A model generated the notes under the pieces. That model searched no databases. It saw only the letters and a list, made by a program, of their open reading frames with translations, and was not told the origin of the DNA. Positions 11,401 to 21,813 of a DNA stretch of 64,000 nucleotides are shown in pieces; the stretch's first letter is position 1; each line of letters opens with the position of its first letter. Source of the DNA: Phlebotomus papatasi (Eukaryota; Arthropoda; Insecta; Diptera; Psychodidae); the NCBI RefSeq assembly GCF_024763615.1, contig NC_077224.1:75340712-75404711 (forward strand), read 5' to 3'. The position numbers and the translations under genes are program-made.

Positions 11401-14400
11401 TGTGGTCTATGTACCGTCCACAAAGAGACCGGACTAAGCGCATTTTTATGGCGTAGGATGAAAAACTGCTTAGATACAGGTCGATATTCGCCAGGAGTCC
11501 TTGTGAAAACGCCTTTGTCATTTCGAAAAAATATTATTTTGACAAAGAATTACTCAAAATGAACTGAAGGAATCTTCACGAAATTTGGAATGGGGTTAGT
11601 GTACGGCTTAAGTTTTTAATCCATAAATATTACCCCCTTCCCCCACTCCTCTTTCTAATAGTCCCCAAACAAAATGAAGACTTTTTTCATTATAATTTCT
11701 TTTTAAGAGAGGTGAAAAACTAAAACTCACCTTAGATTCAAGGTTTATGGAAGGCTGTTCAGTCATATAAAATGTCATACGATTAAAAAATAAATAAATA
11801 AACCGCAGTTTAAAAAAAAATACAAAATATATATCGGTTCTTCTGAAATCGTTGCGTTGCATACAATGAGGCCTACATCTCTCCCTATAATGCATTAAAA
11901 ATCCAAGCATTGTATACTAACTTTTTCTAAAGATATGCATTTTTTTATTCAGCGAAACGAGGTCGACCAAAGCACCTCTTGCGGTGGTTGTTCCAACTTC
12001 TTTATAGCGATACTGCACAGTTTTAAAATGATTGAGGAGAAATAGAAATATAGAGATTTGGAAAATGTTTCTCATATCTATATATTTTTGCCAAAACTTC
12101 TAACTTTAGAAAAGGTTATAAGAACTCCCAAACATATTATAACATAATTAAAATCTGATTAACCTTTTAAGGACGATTGGAACATAGGCGTCCCATAAAG
12201 AAAATAATTTTTCCTGACTACCTAAAGTTATTTTTTTTCTTCTGTTTCTACGTAATTCTACGTAATTGAAAGGTAGAAAGTTGAAGGAATCTAGGATTTT
12301 TTTTAAAAGTCTCCAGCCATTTGTTATATAGTAAATTTTTAAGCTCAAAAATGACAATTTTTTTAATTCTCATAATGAAAATTGATTTTAAATATTTTTT
12401 ACACTTTCAATTTTTTTTAAGCAAGATTGTTTTAGAAAAGAAACTACAATACTCAAAAATAATATTTTTCATTAGAGTGAAAGTTATCTGTCATTGGTAT
12501 CATCAGAAAAATTAATTAAATTTTTGGGCTACTTTTGTTCCTATTGTTCATAGAGGTAAAAGATACACCGAATCAAACTATGTTGGATTTACCAAAATCA
12601 AATGTAAGACGTTTCATTGATTTTGTTTATCGTTTAAATTTTAATTGTTGATTTTTGGTCTGTAAAAGTATGTCGTCGTTAAAGGGTTAATAATTTTGAA
12701 ATTTAACACTTTTCTTAGTATTTTGATGAGTACGGGTGCTCCTTGCGGTAGACTTGTAAACTTATTCATCCCCTTATGGTTTTTCTAGACCTTTCGATAG
12801 ATATAGAGTAAGAATTAAAGTTTTGACTTTAAGCCTCATGTTTCAATGTCCTCCCTCGCATGTTATGCAATGTGAAGACACATGCTTTTATGTTTATTTC
12901 GAGACCATACAGTTGTATCATATATTATATATTATATATTTCAATTTATGTTTTGGGTTAAAAAAAAGCAGTATAAATCTGAAGATTTTATATGTAAGAG
13001 ATCATTTTTATTAGAGAAAATATTTTTTTATGCTTTAGAACTTTGGTCCCTGAACAAAAGTTATTACCTATACCCAGGGAAGTGACATTAGCTCTGAAAA
13101 ATGCGACCGGATTTAGTATAATTTTTCCCCGTTTTCGTACACATTTCACGAGATATCTCCAAAACTACGTAGGTTGCCAATTTAGGGTTTTCGGTTGCCT
13201 CTTCGTTATTAAATTGGCTTTTATTTTGTATTAGTATTTTTTGCTATTTCGTTCTACAATAACAGAAAACAGCTCATAATCTCAAAAGTTTTTTCGGCTC
13301 GCTAGAAACATATGGGAAACATAGGAAATGTCATGCCCCTGCCTATACCAATGCCTATTCAATGATATATCTCATTGGCGGATGCACAAAAGACCACTTT
13401 TGTCAATTCCCCTTTAAAGAATTTAGGAAAAGAATTTAAAAAAGAATATGCTGAAGTGGGAAATCTTTAATTTTAACATTATATTTTTAACTTAAACTTT
13501 AAGCTGTATTTTTCTGATAATTGAGTGGTATATATCCGTTTTACCATATTTAAAGATAAATTAATTTTGTATATTTTCACAATAAAGCTCTAAAGAAATT
13601 TAAGCTTTAAAGTTCCAGAACTTTACCGTAAGAGAATAATAATACTTTAATAAAATTATTAAAAATTTCATCTCAGAACTGATGAGAAAAGTATTTAAAG
13701 TTCAACTTATCAAACTTTCCATAAAAATTTGAGGAAATAATATTTCCCATTTTTCCTTAAGTAGGGGAGACCGGGGAGGTTTGGGACAGGGGTAATGTGG
13801 GACAAGGCGATTTTTTCAATTAATTTTTGAAATAAATGGGATTTAACCATTACTGTATCGTAGGCAATATTAAGATTTATCTTGACTAAAAGAATGGATA
13901 TCCTCAGTTTTATTGTTTTAATTCTATGAACATTTTTTTAAAAATTGATAAAAATTGTATATTTTGACGTCCCAGTTTTTCTCTTTGTATTTTATATCAG
14001 CGATATATAATCAAAACTTTTTTATCTCATTAGGTAGCAGTGTAATCTGGGAACATATTTTTATAAAAGTTTCAGAGATTATACGCTCTTGTTTTTTACA
14101 TAAAGGTTTTAAATACCAAAACTACACGTGGGGATGTTTGGGACACCTGAAAGGGGATGCATGGGACGTTGATTTTCGACAAGATTGTAGGTGATATGCA
14201 ATTGTTTATTGTCAAAATGAAGAGTAATGTCCAGTTTCTACTGGAAATCTCCCTCTTGTGCAAAGTTTACCAGTGGAGCAGATTTCTCTAACTACAGGGA
14301 CAATTAAACCATCATTGTCTTGGGAATCAATAATTCCTTCTCAGAGGATATTCGATCTTTGCCCAATCTAGTTAAAAACTATTTTTTTTCGAAAATTTCT

Positions 14401-17400
14401 CGAACAAGTTCTCCAGAAAAAGCAAGGCGAGAGACAATTCAGAGAAATAATGAGAAAACAGGCACAATGCAGTTGTCGTAAAATCAAACAGGAATCCATC
14501 AATGAGCTCAAAACTAAGAGTTGCAAGAAAATCTACTCACCTGATGAATTTGATAATCATGATTGCAATATTTAGAATAAAAAAAAAGAAAAGAAAGGTA
14601 GATCGAAAATAAGAAAAAAATACTTTAAATAATTGATTGACAATAAATTACTCTACTGTACAAATAAAATTGATATAAATTTCTATAAGTGTAAATAAAA
14701 GATGAAACATTTTTATTTCTATCAGAAATAGTATTGATCTGGTATTTAAAAATTATTAACGTGTTCCAGTAATACAAATTATGCGAGAAAAAACGCGTCC
14801 CAAACATCCCTTTTTGCGTCCCATACCGCCCCACATCGGGGAGGTTTGGGACAAAACGTCAAGTTAAATGTTTTATCTTCTCCAAGAAAACTCAGTTGTT
14901 TTCCAAGTTCTATCGAGTACTTTTTATAAAGTCAATACCCATAAGTATCCTATAGACCGCATAAAATTGTAATACACTATCGTGGTATTTTGGAATAGTG
15001 TCTCAAAGCCAAAACATGAAAAAGTGTCCCAAACCTCCCCGGTCTCCCCTAGTTGTTTTAAACTAATTATAGAGTAGAAGATGCTAAATAATGACTTGGT
15101 CGTATCGTTTTAAATGACTAAAAAAATTGACTGAAAAAACTTCAATTAAAAATGGATCTTCAGTTTAACTTACTGAAATTTCTTTCTGAATTCTAGGAAT
15201 TATACTTTAAATTTCTGAACATATCTGGCAAAGTTAAGCTGAAGATATACTTTAGAAGTAGGCCATCAAAGCCCCTCCTCTCTGCAAAAGCCCAAAAGAA
15301 AAATTAAAATTTAAGATTAAACAGATTAAACGACTGTTCACTGAAACTTTTTGGTTGAATTAATATTTTTTGATATTCATCTCCTTGTCTTCTTTGGAGA
15401 ATTTTCATTCTCTTGCTCAGTGAGATTGGGGCTTTTTAGTCTCAAGTTTGCAATCATGATACGAGAAATGGGCTCTGAGGTTTAGGAATTGCCTCATATT
15501 CTTTTTCCACGGTAAAAGTTAAATCCTTCATAACACATATAAGTATTAACATAGGGGCTTCTAACACGGCTATTGTCAAAAAGTTTTCCAACGAGGAAAT
15601 CTGCAAAAGTCTAAACCACTTTGGGGGAAAATGGTGCATTTGTGTAAACCGTGTAATTGAATTTTCTACATCTTAAATAGAAATAGGGCTCTTTAAGGCA
15701 ACTCGGTGTAGAGACATCCGTAGAGCTATATTGGGGCATCGAATAATGAGGATGTTTTTGCAAGGTGATAATTTGGTTCAAATTGAATTTTCGACCTGCG
15801 AGCGACAGAAAAATAGAATTTTAGGGAGAATGTTTGTTGAGGAAAACAGCAAAATAGAATTTACATAATTAATAGGAAATTTGGTTTTTTCTTCTCCTTT
15901 CAAATAGGGATGAATCTGCAAATATGCTTCATGAATGAAACAGCGTCAGACAATGAGAGTTTGAGTTCAGACAGTGAGACATGTCCCAAATTATCAGCCC
16001 TGTCTCATGGGAGTCATTCTAAGGTGAATGTCGCGAAAAAGAAGTCTCCACCAAAGATTGTAAGGCCCAAAATTTCACGTCCACTGAGTCTTCCATTGGC
16101 GAATGTCGAGGCGGACGATGAAGATGCGAATTTCTTCACACGACAAGCTCAATTGCAGATTGAGGCTAGAATGGCCCTGGCTCAAGCCAAGGATATGGCA
16201 CATATGCAAATGGAGGTATGGAAATTCAATGGAGGGAAAACTTGTGCTTGTTCCTACCATTAAACTAACGACACTCTTATGTACCCTTGCAGATCGAGAG
16301 ACAGCGATTGAGACAATCACCCATCACGGAGATGATTCGAAATTCACTAGATAAAGTTGGGGTGCATTTCCCACCGGAGAAGAGGCGCCTCTCGAGATTC
16401 TTCCTCACGGATCTCAATATCGCTCAACTGCAGGTGATTGTCAATGAGATGCACAATCAAATTGAACTACTCAATGAGACCCTCGTGAAATATCTCATGG
16501 AGAGGGATGAGCTCCATATGGGACAGGATTCAATGCTGGTGGATATTGAGGATTTGACGCGATACTTGTGAGTAAAACATCTTCCTCTAGAGACTGACTT
16601 GGCACTTTCAGCACAAAAAATGCACAAGTCACAGGTGTTAAATTGGGTCATGAATTCAATAAATTTCTTTTCGAATACTTTAAGTTTGATGACGTGGATA
16701 AAATTTATTGAATTTTCATTATCCTCTTACACAGTCCAGATCGTTCAGATGCAGTGATGTTAAAATACTTCAGATACGTTTTTTATACAGATGCTTAATT
16801 GACATGGCTTATGTCGAGCAATGAAATATTTAATTCCAGGAATTAAAATAATTGAAATAAATTAGAGCAACAGTTAGTCCATTTAACCGATTTAACCCTT
16901 TACGAACGATTGGAACTCGTGTGACCCTAAAAGAATGCTATGACCTGGTTAGAGGAAGTGGGGCACCTTTGAAAGTTTGGCACCTTTGAAACTGGAACTT
17001 CTGTTCTCAATCTGTTTGTGTAGCTAAATTATATCACGTTAATGCTCAATTTTATTTAAAGCTAGGAGAAAAATGTCTATTTGAAAGGTACCCCACTTTC
17101 AAAGGCGCCCTCTTCACCCTATGCTTTGTTCTAAGAAAACAGAAAAAGTGATATATTCTGACTCTCAATTTTTTGACCCTCTCGTTTTTAAAAGGTTGAT
17201 AGAGGGTCTAGGCCTTCTTGCAAATGGGATTTCTAAATGTGCGTTGTTACTTTTTTAAAATAGAGATATAAAAAAAATTGAAAATGTTTATTAGTCCCAT
17301 GCTCCGTAGACTCAATTTCAGTTAAGTTCACAAGATACAATTTGAAAAATTATCTGCTGAGCAAAAAGGTTTCAAACCTGGGACACTTGTATCATAAAGC

Positions 17401-20400
17401 GAAAAATTTATCACTTGATCCAACTTGACCCATTGAGTGCCCTCTTAGTACACAGAAAATAATATTTCGTAAAACTGTTCGTAAATATTTGTGAATTTCT
17501 ACTGAGGACTTACACATATTACCATAAAAAAATCGTAAAAGTTTATGCTTTTTCACTTATACATTGATCATAATATAATCACTTAACTAGCAGTTTTTGT
17601 TCTTTTACAAATATTTGTTGGTACTTTTTTGTTTGCCTAGTAAAACTTTACGAACAAATGACAAATTTTTAAGAAGATTTGTCTGTGTATTTATGAACAT
17701 TTACGAAAAATTTTTTATCAAATTACAAAAAAAATGCTCCTCAAGTGATCATGTTATAAAGAGTGTTTGTGAAAATGTACAAACTTTTACGAATAATTTC
17801 ACAAAATATCTTATTCGTGTAAGGAAATTAAAATAAATAAGTAACGTATAACAATAATAACGAATAAGTAGAATTTAAGAACTTTTTCTCTGGACAGTCC
17901 GATGGACAGTCCGAACGGAGAATGTGCTATTTTAATTTTTTTAAGAATCGAGTTAACAAATTATATATTCCGGAAAATTATATGAAAAAAATCTCACTTA
18001 AAATAGACAATTAGCTGAATTTAAATTTTTCGGATAACGTTAAAAATATATTGTCATATCATATACACCTCTCCGCTTCTTCTATGTAATTTGAACACCA
18101 TAACCGCATCTCCAGCTTGTAAAATAATTTGTTTTAAAGTGAGATTAGAAAAGCTTTACAAACTGAAACGTAAATAATCCCGAGGCAGATTCTGTGGACT
18201 TGTGCGAATCGTCACGCAAAAACTATTTTGAGAATAATCCCGAAAAATTTCGAATGAACTACTTCTCTGTCTGATAATGTAAAATCTAACTAAATTTGGA
18301 TTCTTAGTTAAATTTATAAATTAGGATTGAAGTTAAAATAAAGTCACGATGCATTTTTCCATATAACCAAAAATTAGAATAATTCAATCAGAAAAAAATA
18401 TTTTGTAAAAATGTTCGTAAATGTTTGTGAATTCCTATGGGGGAGTTACAAAATTCTCGTGAATCGTATAACCCACAAACAAGTTCATAAAAGTTTGTAC
18501 TTTTTTCACAAACAATGTTCGTAGCATCATCACTTGATGAGCATTTTTTGTACTTTTACAAACATTTGTTCGTAAATGTTCGTAAACACACAAAAAAATT
18601 ATCGTAAAATTTTGTCATTTGTTCGTAAATGTTCGTAAAATGTTCGATAGGAAAGCAAACATTTACGAACAAATGACAAAATTTTACGAACATTTTTTGT
18701 GTGTTTACGAACATTTACGAACAAATGTTTGTAAAAGTACAAAAAATGTTCGTCAAATGATCATGTTACGAACAATGTTTGTGAAAAAGTACAAACTTTT
18801 ACGAACATGTTTGTGGGTTATACGTTTCACGAGCATTTCGTAACTCCCCCATAGGAATTCACAAATATTTACGAACATTTTTACAAAATATTTTTTCTGT
18901 GTGTTATTTATTTAAATCGTGATATTAAGTAAAAAAAAAGGAAGCATAGATTGACAATTTAACCATATGCACTTATCATTAACTGCACAGAAAAAAAGTA
19001 TTTCGTAATACTGTTCGTAAATATTTGTGAATTACTACTGGGAATTCATGAAAGGCTCGTAAATCGTATAACCCACTAAAACGTTTTGTAAAAGTTAATA
19101 CTTTTTTTCACAAACATTGTTCGTAACATTATCACTTGACGACCATTTTCTGTTCTTTTTACAAACATTTGTTCGTAAATATTCGTAAACACACAAACAA
19201 TTGTTTGTAGAAATTTGTCATTTGTTCGTAAAGTTTTGCTAAATAAACGAAGATCTATAAACAAATGTTTGTAAAAGAGCATAAACTTCTCGTCAAGAGA
19301 TCATGTTATAAACAATAATGTTTATTACAACAATAAAAAACATAACAAAACTTTATGAACTTTTTAATGTATTATATGATTTATGAGTATTTAAAATACT
19401 CATAAATCTCGGTGACCCAGGAAGAATGTCCTAATTCAGAACTATTTCCAGACGCTTTAACTTTGACAAAAAAGATTAAACACTATGAGTTCAATTTTTT
19501 TCTAAAGAAAAATGCATAGATTTGCTCATTGACTCTACTAGAAAGCTACTGATGAATGAAAATTCTTTAAATATAATTTGAAAACTTCTTAAATACAAGA
19601 AAAATACCCGAATGCAAAGCGCTGCTATTGGAAAAAAAATAATCCAAATGGAAACAAGGAAAGTTTTCTAATTGGAGACAAACAAAGTGAAAGTATAAAC
19701 CGCGACGAAAAGCTTACAAAGCCTTGTTGAGTTGCTCTTGAGTGCAAGATTTGTTCTTATTCCTGGTCTTTCTCTTTTCTCATCTGAAGCAATAAGAAAA
19801 TCTCTCCAAAAATATCATAACTCTGGGTATGAATTCTGAGATTCATGAGTTTTTCACGTGAGAAAGAAAGTTAAGTAAGAGTTTTTCATGTAAATTGTCA
19901 TGTAAAACTCTTATAGCACCTAAGGAAGCACGGTATACTTTTAAGGAAAGCTTCACAAAACGCTTACTAAAGGTGATCTCAGAGCCGTGAATTTCTCATA
20001 TGAGTACCTCACGAATCTTAGAATTCATACCCTGGTGTTTCCTATTAAAGTCCTTGCAGACACTTCAGAAAAACACTTTTTGTGCACAAAATTGGTAATT
20101 ATTTCATTTGAAAACTTCACGTACCGTTAACAATAAAGATTAACACTTAATTTAACTAAATTTAGCCAGAAATATGAAATATATGTTGAAAGAAAAACGA
20201 ATAAACATTCACCTTATTGTGTTTTTCATTGGAAAACATCGAAAAATTGGATGGTGAAAAGTACACTTTCAATTTTTCTGAGAAATTAACAAATTAAAAT
20301 TTGTGAATATGAATGGGTTTTCGCTTTATTTGGAGCAAAATTAACTAAATAATAAAACTGTGGTAAAGAAAACATATAAATAATAATTTATTACTGTATT

Positions 20401-21813
20401 TATCATGGGTAAAAGTGACGTTTCCATTTGGAGTAGCGAAAAATGTCCATTTGAAGCATGTTTTGAATTAGCTTAATAATTTACCCTATAAACCCAAAAC
20501 ATTTTCTTTATTTTAAGTAATTTTATCTACAAAGTAGTGAAAAAATATTTTTTATTTTCGGGTCAATGGTAATTCAATGGTTCCAAAACGATTAAATATG
20601 TCTAAGAAGACTTAACGCTTTAAGAACGATTTGGTCACCGGTCAACCAAAAATTAAATTTTTCCTGTTGCTAAATTTATTTTTTGGTGTAAAAAGGCAGA
20701 AACAAAGATTTGTTCCGATCCCAATTTTTACCCTTTCATCCTTACAGGGATAAACGTCTGGACTGTTTGCCGTGTTGTTATAGACAAAATTATTCCTTTT
20801 AAGAACTCTTCAAGGTTTGGGGTTAAAAAGGAAAATTAGAAAGCGTATTTATAAACTGATTAAAAAATTCTTATTCTCTTCAGTTTCTTCCGGTGTTCGT
20901 CAGAGGATTGTCTTCTTCTCAAACTGAAAAGACTAAATTTTACTCCAAAGTTTTCAACCCTCGGTATGGGTCTTCCTCCGAGGGTTGAAAGCTTTGGAGT
21001 AAAATTTAGTCTTTTTGGTTTGAGAAGAAGAGAATCCTCTGACGAACACCGGAAGAAACTGAAGAGAATATACAACTACGTCTGATACAGTATTCGAAAA
21101 GAAAAATCCTAACTAATCTGGAGGCCTTTTTCGACATGAATGGGTTTAATTCGCAGCAGTAAATGGGCGGGAAGACTGATCTTTTCTTGATTTTCACAAC
21201 TTATTCTCTATGATTAGAGAATTATTAATAGTTTTAAAGAGAATAAATAAAATGTTTCACAAAAATAATTTATTCCTGTATTGAAGTACACTGAGAGAAA
21301 TCCGAAAAAGTTAAAATAACATTCCGGAAATGTTTATTTTACCCTGAAGTATTGTTCCGAAATCGGTGTAAATATTATGCTTTTTAGGTGTATTAGGGGT
21401 TAAAGTTACCCTTTTTCATGTTGATTTTACCCTTAAAAAGGTGTAAAATTAACATTAAAAAATGTTGATATATTTTTACACCTAAAAAGTGTTAAAATTA
21501 CTAGGAAAAAAGTTAATCGCACCCTCTTTTTTTCCTCAGTGTATAATATTGGGTAACGTCGTAATTTAACAGAGTAATTTAATATCACTGCTCTGCACAA
21601 CCTGTATTGAGGCGAAAGTTGAGCAGATGTCCTTTGATGGAGAATTTGCTGAAAGTTCCAAACTATTGCAGGAATGCCAATATTTACCGAATGAGAATTT
21701 ATCAGGGTTTCTTTTATCTTTTTTTTTTCAGTGGCGCCAAAGAAACATACAGTCTCGATCCACGTCCTCAGACGAAGAAAATCCTCAAGAGCTCTCAGAG
21801 TCTATCTCACTAA
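5458..21813 (+). CDS. Schip1: Schip1: schwannomin-interacting protein 1 homologue, six coding exons
   Basis: Exons 5458-5842, 5925-6022, 9983-10109, 15908-16215, 16293-16567 and 21732-21813 join in phase to 424 aa. All introns start GT and end AG. Exon 3 encodes REEIRR...DDYLTRP and RKPSLHSRLQSG; exon 4 begins MNLQICFMNE and carries the FFTRQAQLQIEARMALAQAK block; exon 5 carries AQLQVIVNEMHNQIELLNE and MLVDIEDLTRY. These are the conserved SCHIP1 C-terminal domain and coiled coil. The N-terminal 128 aa are basic, Ser/Thr-rich and probably disordered. In the family, SCHIP1 binds merlin (NF2), and fly Schip1 has been tied to Hippo signalling; it is cytoplasmic/cortical. The ATG at 5458 is the first in frame, but the frame stays open upstream to 5386, so an earlier exon spliced near 5413 is possible. 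Assignment is firm, ends less so. Confidence 0.88.
7372..7575. mobile_element. Short copy of the AAATGAGCAGTAAAA inverted-repeat family
   Basis: Begins AAATGAGCAGTAAAA and ends with the inverse TTTTACTGCTCATTT. The interior matches the longer relative at 33331-35126 (TTTGCCAAA..., TAAATTAGACTCATTTTTGTAAAG) but has none of its expanded internal repeats. Relatives also at 31552 and, fragmentary, near 53290-53350 and 53960-54240. Confidence 0.7.
8007..8113. mobile_element. Tiny foldback MITE (about 107 bp)
   Basis: AATTATTCGCCGCTTTTTTAG on the left is matched in inverse by AGAGCAGCGAATAATT on the right, with GGAATTATC/GATAATT also paired, so nearly the whole element can fold into one imperfect hairpin. 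No target duplication is certain. Confidence 0.55.
8140..8700. mobile_element. TGTTCGTAAA foldback copy interrupted by another MITE
   Basis: The left piece (8140-8181, with TGTTCATAAATGTTTGTGAA) and the right piece (8435-8700, with ATAACCCACTAAAAAGTCCG) are adjacent in the intact copy at 18387. Here they are separated by the 253-bp element at 8182-8434, so this copy is older than that insertion. Confidence 0.65.
8182..8434 (+). mobile_element. CACTGAGA MITE, copy A (253 bp)
   Basis: Begins CACTGAGAAAAAAAGAGGG and ends GGATTTCTCTCACTG. Internal landmarks are TTTTTAGGTGTAAAAATAT, AATACACCTAAAAAGG and TTTCCGGAATGTTATTTTAA. Nearly identical to copies at 21289 (inverted), 24640 and 57960. Flanked by TG rather than the TA seen at better-preserved copies. 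Confidence 0.8.
9655..9666 (+). promoter_or_regulatory. Tandem initiator-like TCAGT words upstream of the alternative Schip1 exon
   Basis: TCAGT occurs at 9655-9659 and 9662-9666, 50-60 bp before the ATG at 9715. This is the core of the arthropod initiator. I checked for a DPE at +28 from either site and found none; there is no clear TATA box. Weak support for an internal promoter. Confidence 0.35.
9715..9870 (+). CDS. Schip1: Probable alternative first exon of Schip1 (short isoform)
   Basis: An ATG in good insect context (GAAAATGA) opens a 52-codon frame ending exactly at a donor, CGA|GTATGT, in phase 0. That is the phase needed to join the constitutive exon at 9983 across a 112-bp intron ending CCTCAATAG. 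The product would be 315 aa: a new 52-aa acidic/polar N-terminus (starting MSEGEINLSDC) on the shared SCHIP1 domain. Initiator-like TCAGT words lie 50-60 bp upstream. Alternative first exons are known for vertebrate SCHIP1. Inferred from splice phase and context; no transcript seen. Confidence 0.7.
10665..11180 (+). mobile_element. TTAA-flanked MITE, copy 1 (about 516 bp)
   Basis: Ends CCCTTTAACGACGA and TCGTTCTTAAAGGG are inverse copies; TTAA follows on the right and TTAG (one change) precedes on the left. A 4-bp TTAA duplication is the mark of piggyBac-type transposition. Fragments of the same family sit near 16890-16950 and 20610-20670. Confidence 0.7.
12163..12686 (-). mobile_element. TTAA-flanked MITE, copy 2, inverted (524 bp)
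   Basis: Perfect TTAA on both sides (12159-12162, 12687-12690). Its complement aligns along its length with copy 1: shared blocks include GATTCGGTGTAT, AGCCCAAAAATTTAA and GTCAGGA(C/A)AAATTATTTTC. Non-coding. Confidence 0.75.
13764..15049 (+). mobile_element. GGGGAGACCGGGG element with possible pogo/Tigger-like transposase remnant
   Basis: Ends are inverse copies of GGGGAGACCGGGGAGGTTT, flanked by TA (13762-13763 and 15050-15051). Sub-terminal repeats of TTTGGGACA/TGTCCCAAA occur inside both arms. About 14300-14490 one frame reads ...KISRTSSPEKARRETIQRN..., resembling the Ser-Pro-Glu-Lys stretch near the C-terminus of pogo/Tigger (CENP-B-like) transposases; it is broken upstream. TA target and remnant fit that superfamily, but the match is short. 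Confidence 0.6.
16952..17119. mobile_element. Small TA-flanked MITE (168 bp)
   Basis: Left end GAGGAAGTGGGGCACCTTTG and the inverse of the right end (GGTGAAGAGGGCGCCTTTG) are imperfect terminal repeats; TA lies on both sides (16950-16951, 17120-17121). Each arm has a second copy of the CACCTTTGAAA-type motif. Non-coding. Confidence 0.6.
17450..17830. mobile_element. TGTTCGTAAA foldback family copy
   Basis: Imperfect palindrome of about 380 bp. Left-arm words (CTGTTCGTAAATATTTGTGAA) and right-arm words (TACAAACTTTTACGAATAATT) are inverse to each other, around a CGAACAAATGACAAA centre. More diverged than the copy at 18387. Non-coding. Confidence 0.7.
18387..18904. mobile_element. TGTTCGTAAA foldback, best-preserved copy (about 518 bp)
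   Basis: Nearly the whole length is one large inverted repeat. Left GAATTCCTATGGGGGAGTTA matches right TAACTCCCCCATAGGAATTC, and TTTGTCATTTGTTCGTAAA pairs with TTTACGAACAAATGACAAA, with a loop near 18645-18660. Both arms are built of repeated TTCGTAAA/TTTACGAA words. ORFs within it are by-products of the palindrome. Confidence 0.85.
18985..19330. mobile_element. TGTTCGTAAA foldback family copy
   Basis: Starts CAGAAAAAAAGTATTTCGTAA and runs through ATAACCCACTAAAACG and TTTGTTCGTAAATATTCG to a worn right arm (ATCATGTTATAAACAATAATG). The left arm is much better kept than the right. Confidence 0.65.
19419..20487 (+). mobile_element. GGGTAAAT element, copy 1, with a nested insertion
   Basis: Matches the 0.86 kb copy at 37754 along its length: TGTCCTAATTCA near the start, CATTTGGAGTAGCGAAAAAT near the end, and AATTTACCCTA at the right terminus. 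The left tip is mutated. It is about 200 bp longer because of an insertion at 19825-20032. Non-coding. Confidence 0.75.
19825..20032. mobile_element. MITE nested in GGGTAAAT copy 1
   Basis: Ends GGGTATGAATTCTGAGATTC and GAATCTTAGAATTCATACCC are inverse with two mismatches. The sequence is absent at the equivalent point of the relative at 37754 (ATTTCCGGGGTTTCC), which defines it as an insertion of about 208 bp. Confidence 0.75.
20872..21070. repeat. 93-bp-arm hairpin with 13-bp loop
   Basis: Arms 20872-20964 and 20978-21070 are inverse copies with four mismatches in 93 positions by my reading. They include TTTCTTCCGGTGTTCGTCAG and GACTAAATTTTACTCCAAAG. Unlike the AT-rich MITEs nearby, the arms have mixed, gene-like composition and no obvious target duplication. 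It could be a hairpin-RNA (endo-siRNA) precursor, a MITE or an inverted gene fragment. It lies in the last Schip1 intron. Confidence 0.75.
21289..21541 (-). mobile_element. CACTGAGA MITE, copy B, inverted (253 bp)
   Basis: Flanked by TA on both sides (21287-21288, 21542-21543). Starts CACTGAGAGAAATCCG and ends TTTTTTTCCTCAGTG; the complement matches copies A, C and D through the TTAATTTTACACC and TTTCCGGAATGTTA landmarks. Confidence 0.85.
21732..21813 (+). CDS. Schip1: Probable last coding exon of Schip1
   Basis: A long polypyrimidine run ending CAG at 21731 precedes it. Joining it to the donor TACTT|GTGAGT at 16567 (phase 2) restores a frame that replaces the terminal Leu-stop by FGAKETYSLDPRPQ... 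and ends at TAA 21811-21813, adding 27 residues rich in Lys, Ser and Gln. If the 5.2 kb intron is not spliced, the protein ends at TGA 16569-16571 right after DLTRYL. The strong donor overlapping the stop favours splicing. Confidence 0.65.

Larger units (their letters stand above)
10110..15907. other. Schip1 intron (5.8 kb) carrying TTAA and GGGGAGAC elements
   Basis: Non-coding. Contains two inverted TTAA elements and a 1.29 kb TA-flanked element, listed separately. The interval 11185-12158 between the TTAA pair and 12690-13760 show no recognisable gene; 15050-15907 is plain AT-rich intron up to the acceptor at 15907. Confidence 0.5.
16568..21731. other. Long terminal Schip1 intron, repeat-filled
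   Basis: 5.16 kb with the MITEs at 16952, 17450, 18387, 18985, 19419 and 21289 and the hairpin at 20872. Splicing of this intron is inferred from the strong GTGAGT donor and the phase-compatible exon at 21732. No other gene is visible. Confidence 0.5.

Noticed and set aside
18619..18843. ORFs rich in F, V and N in the TGTTCGTAAA foldbacks
   Set aside because: They arise from the repeated TTCGTAAA words and appear with variants in every copy; no start context or domain.
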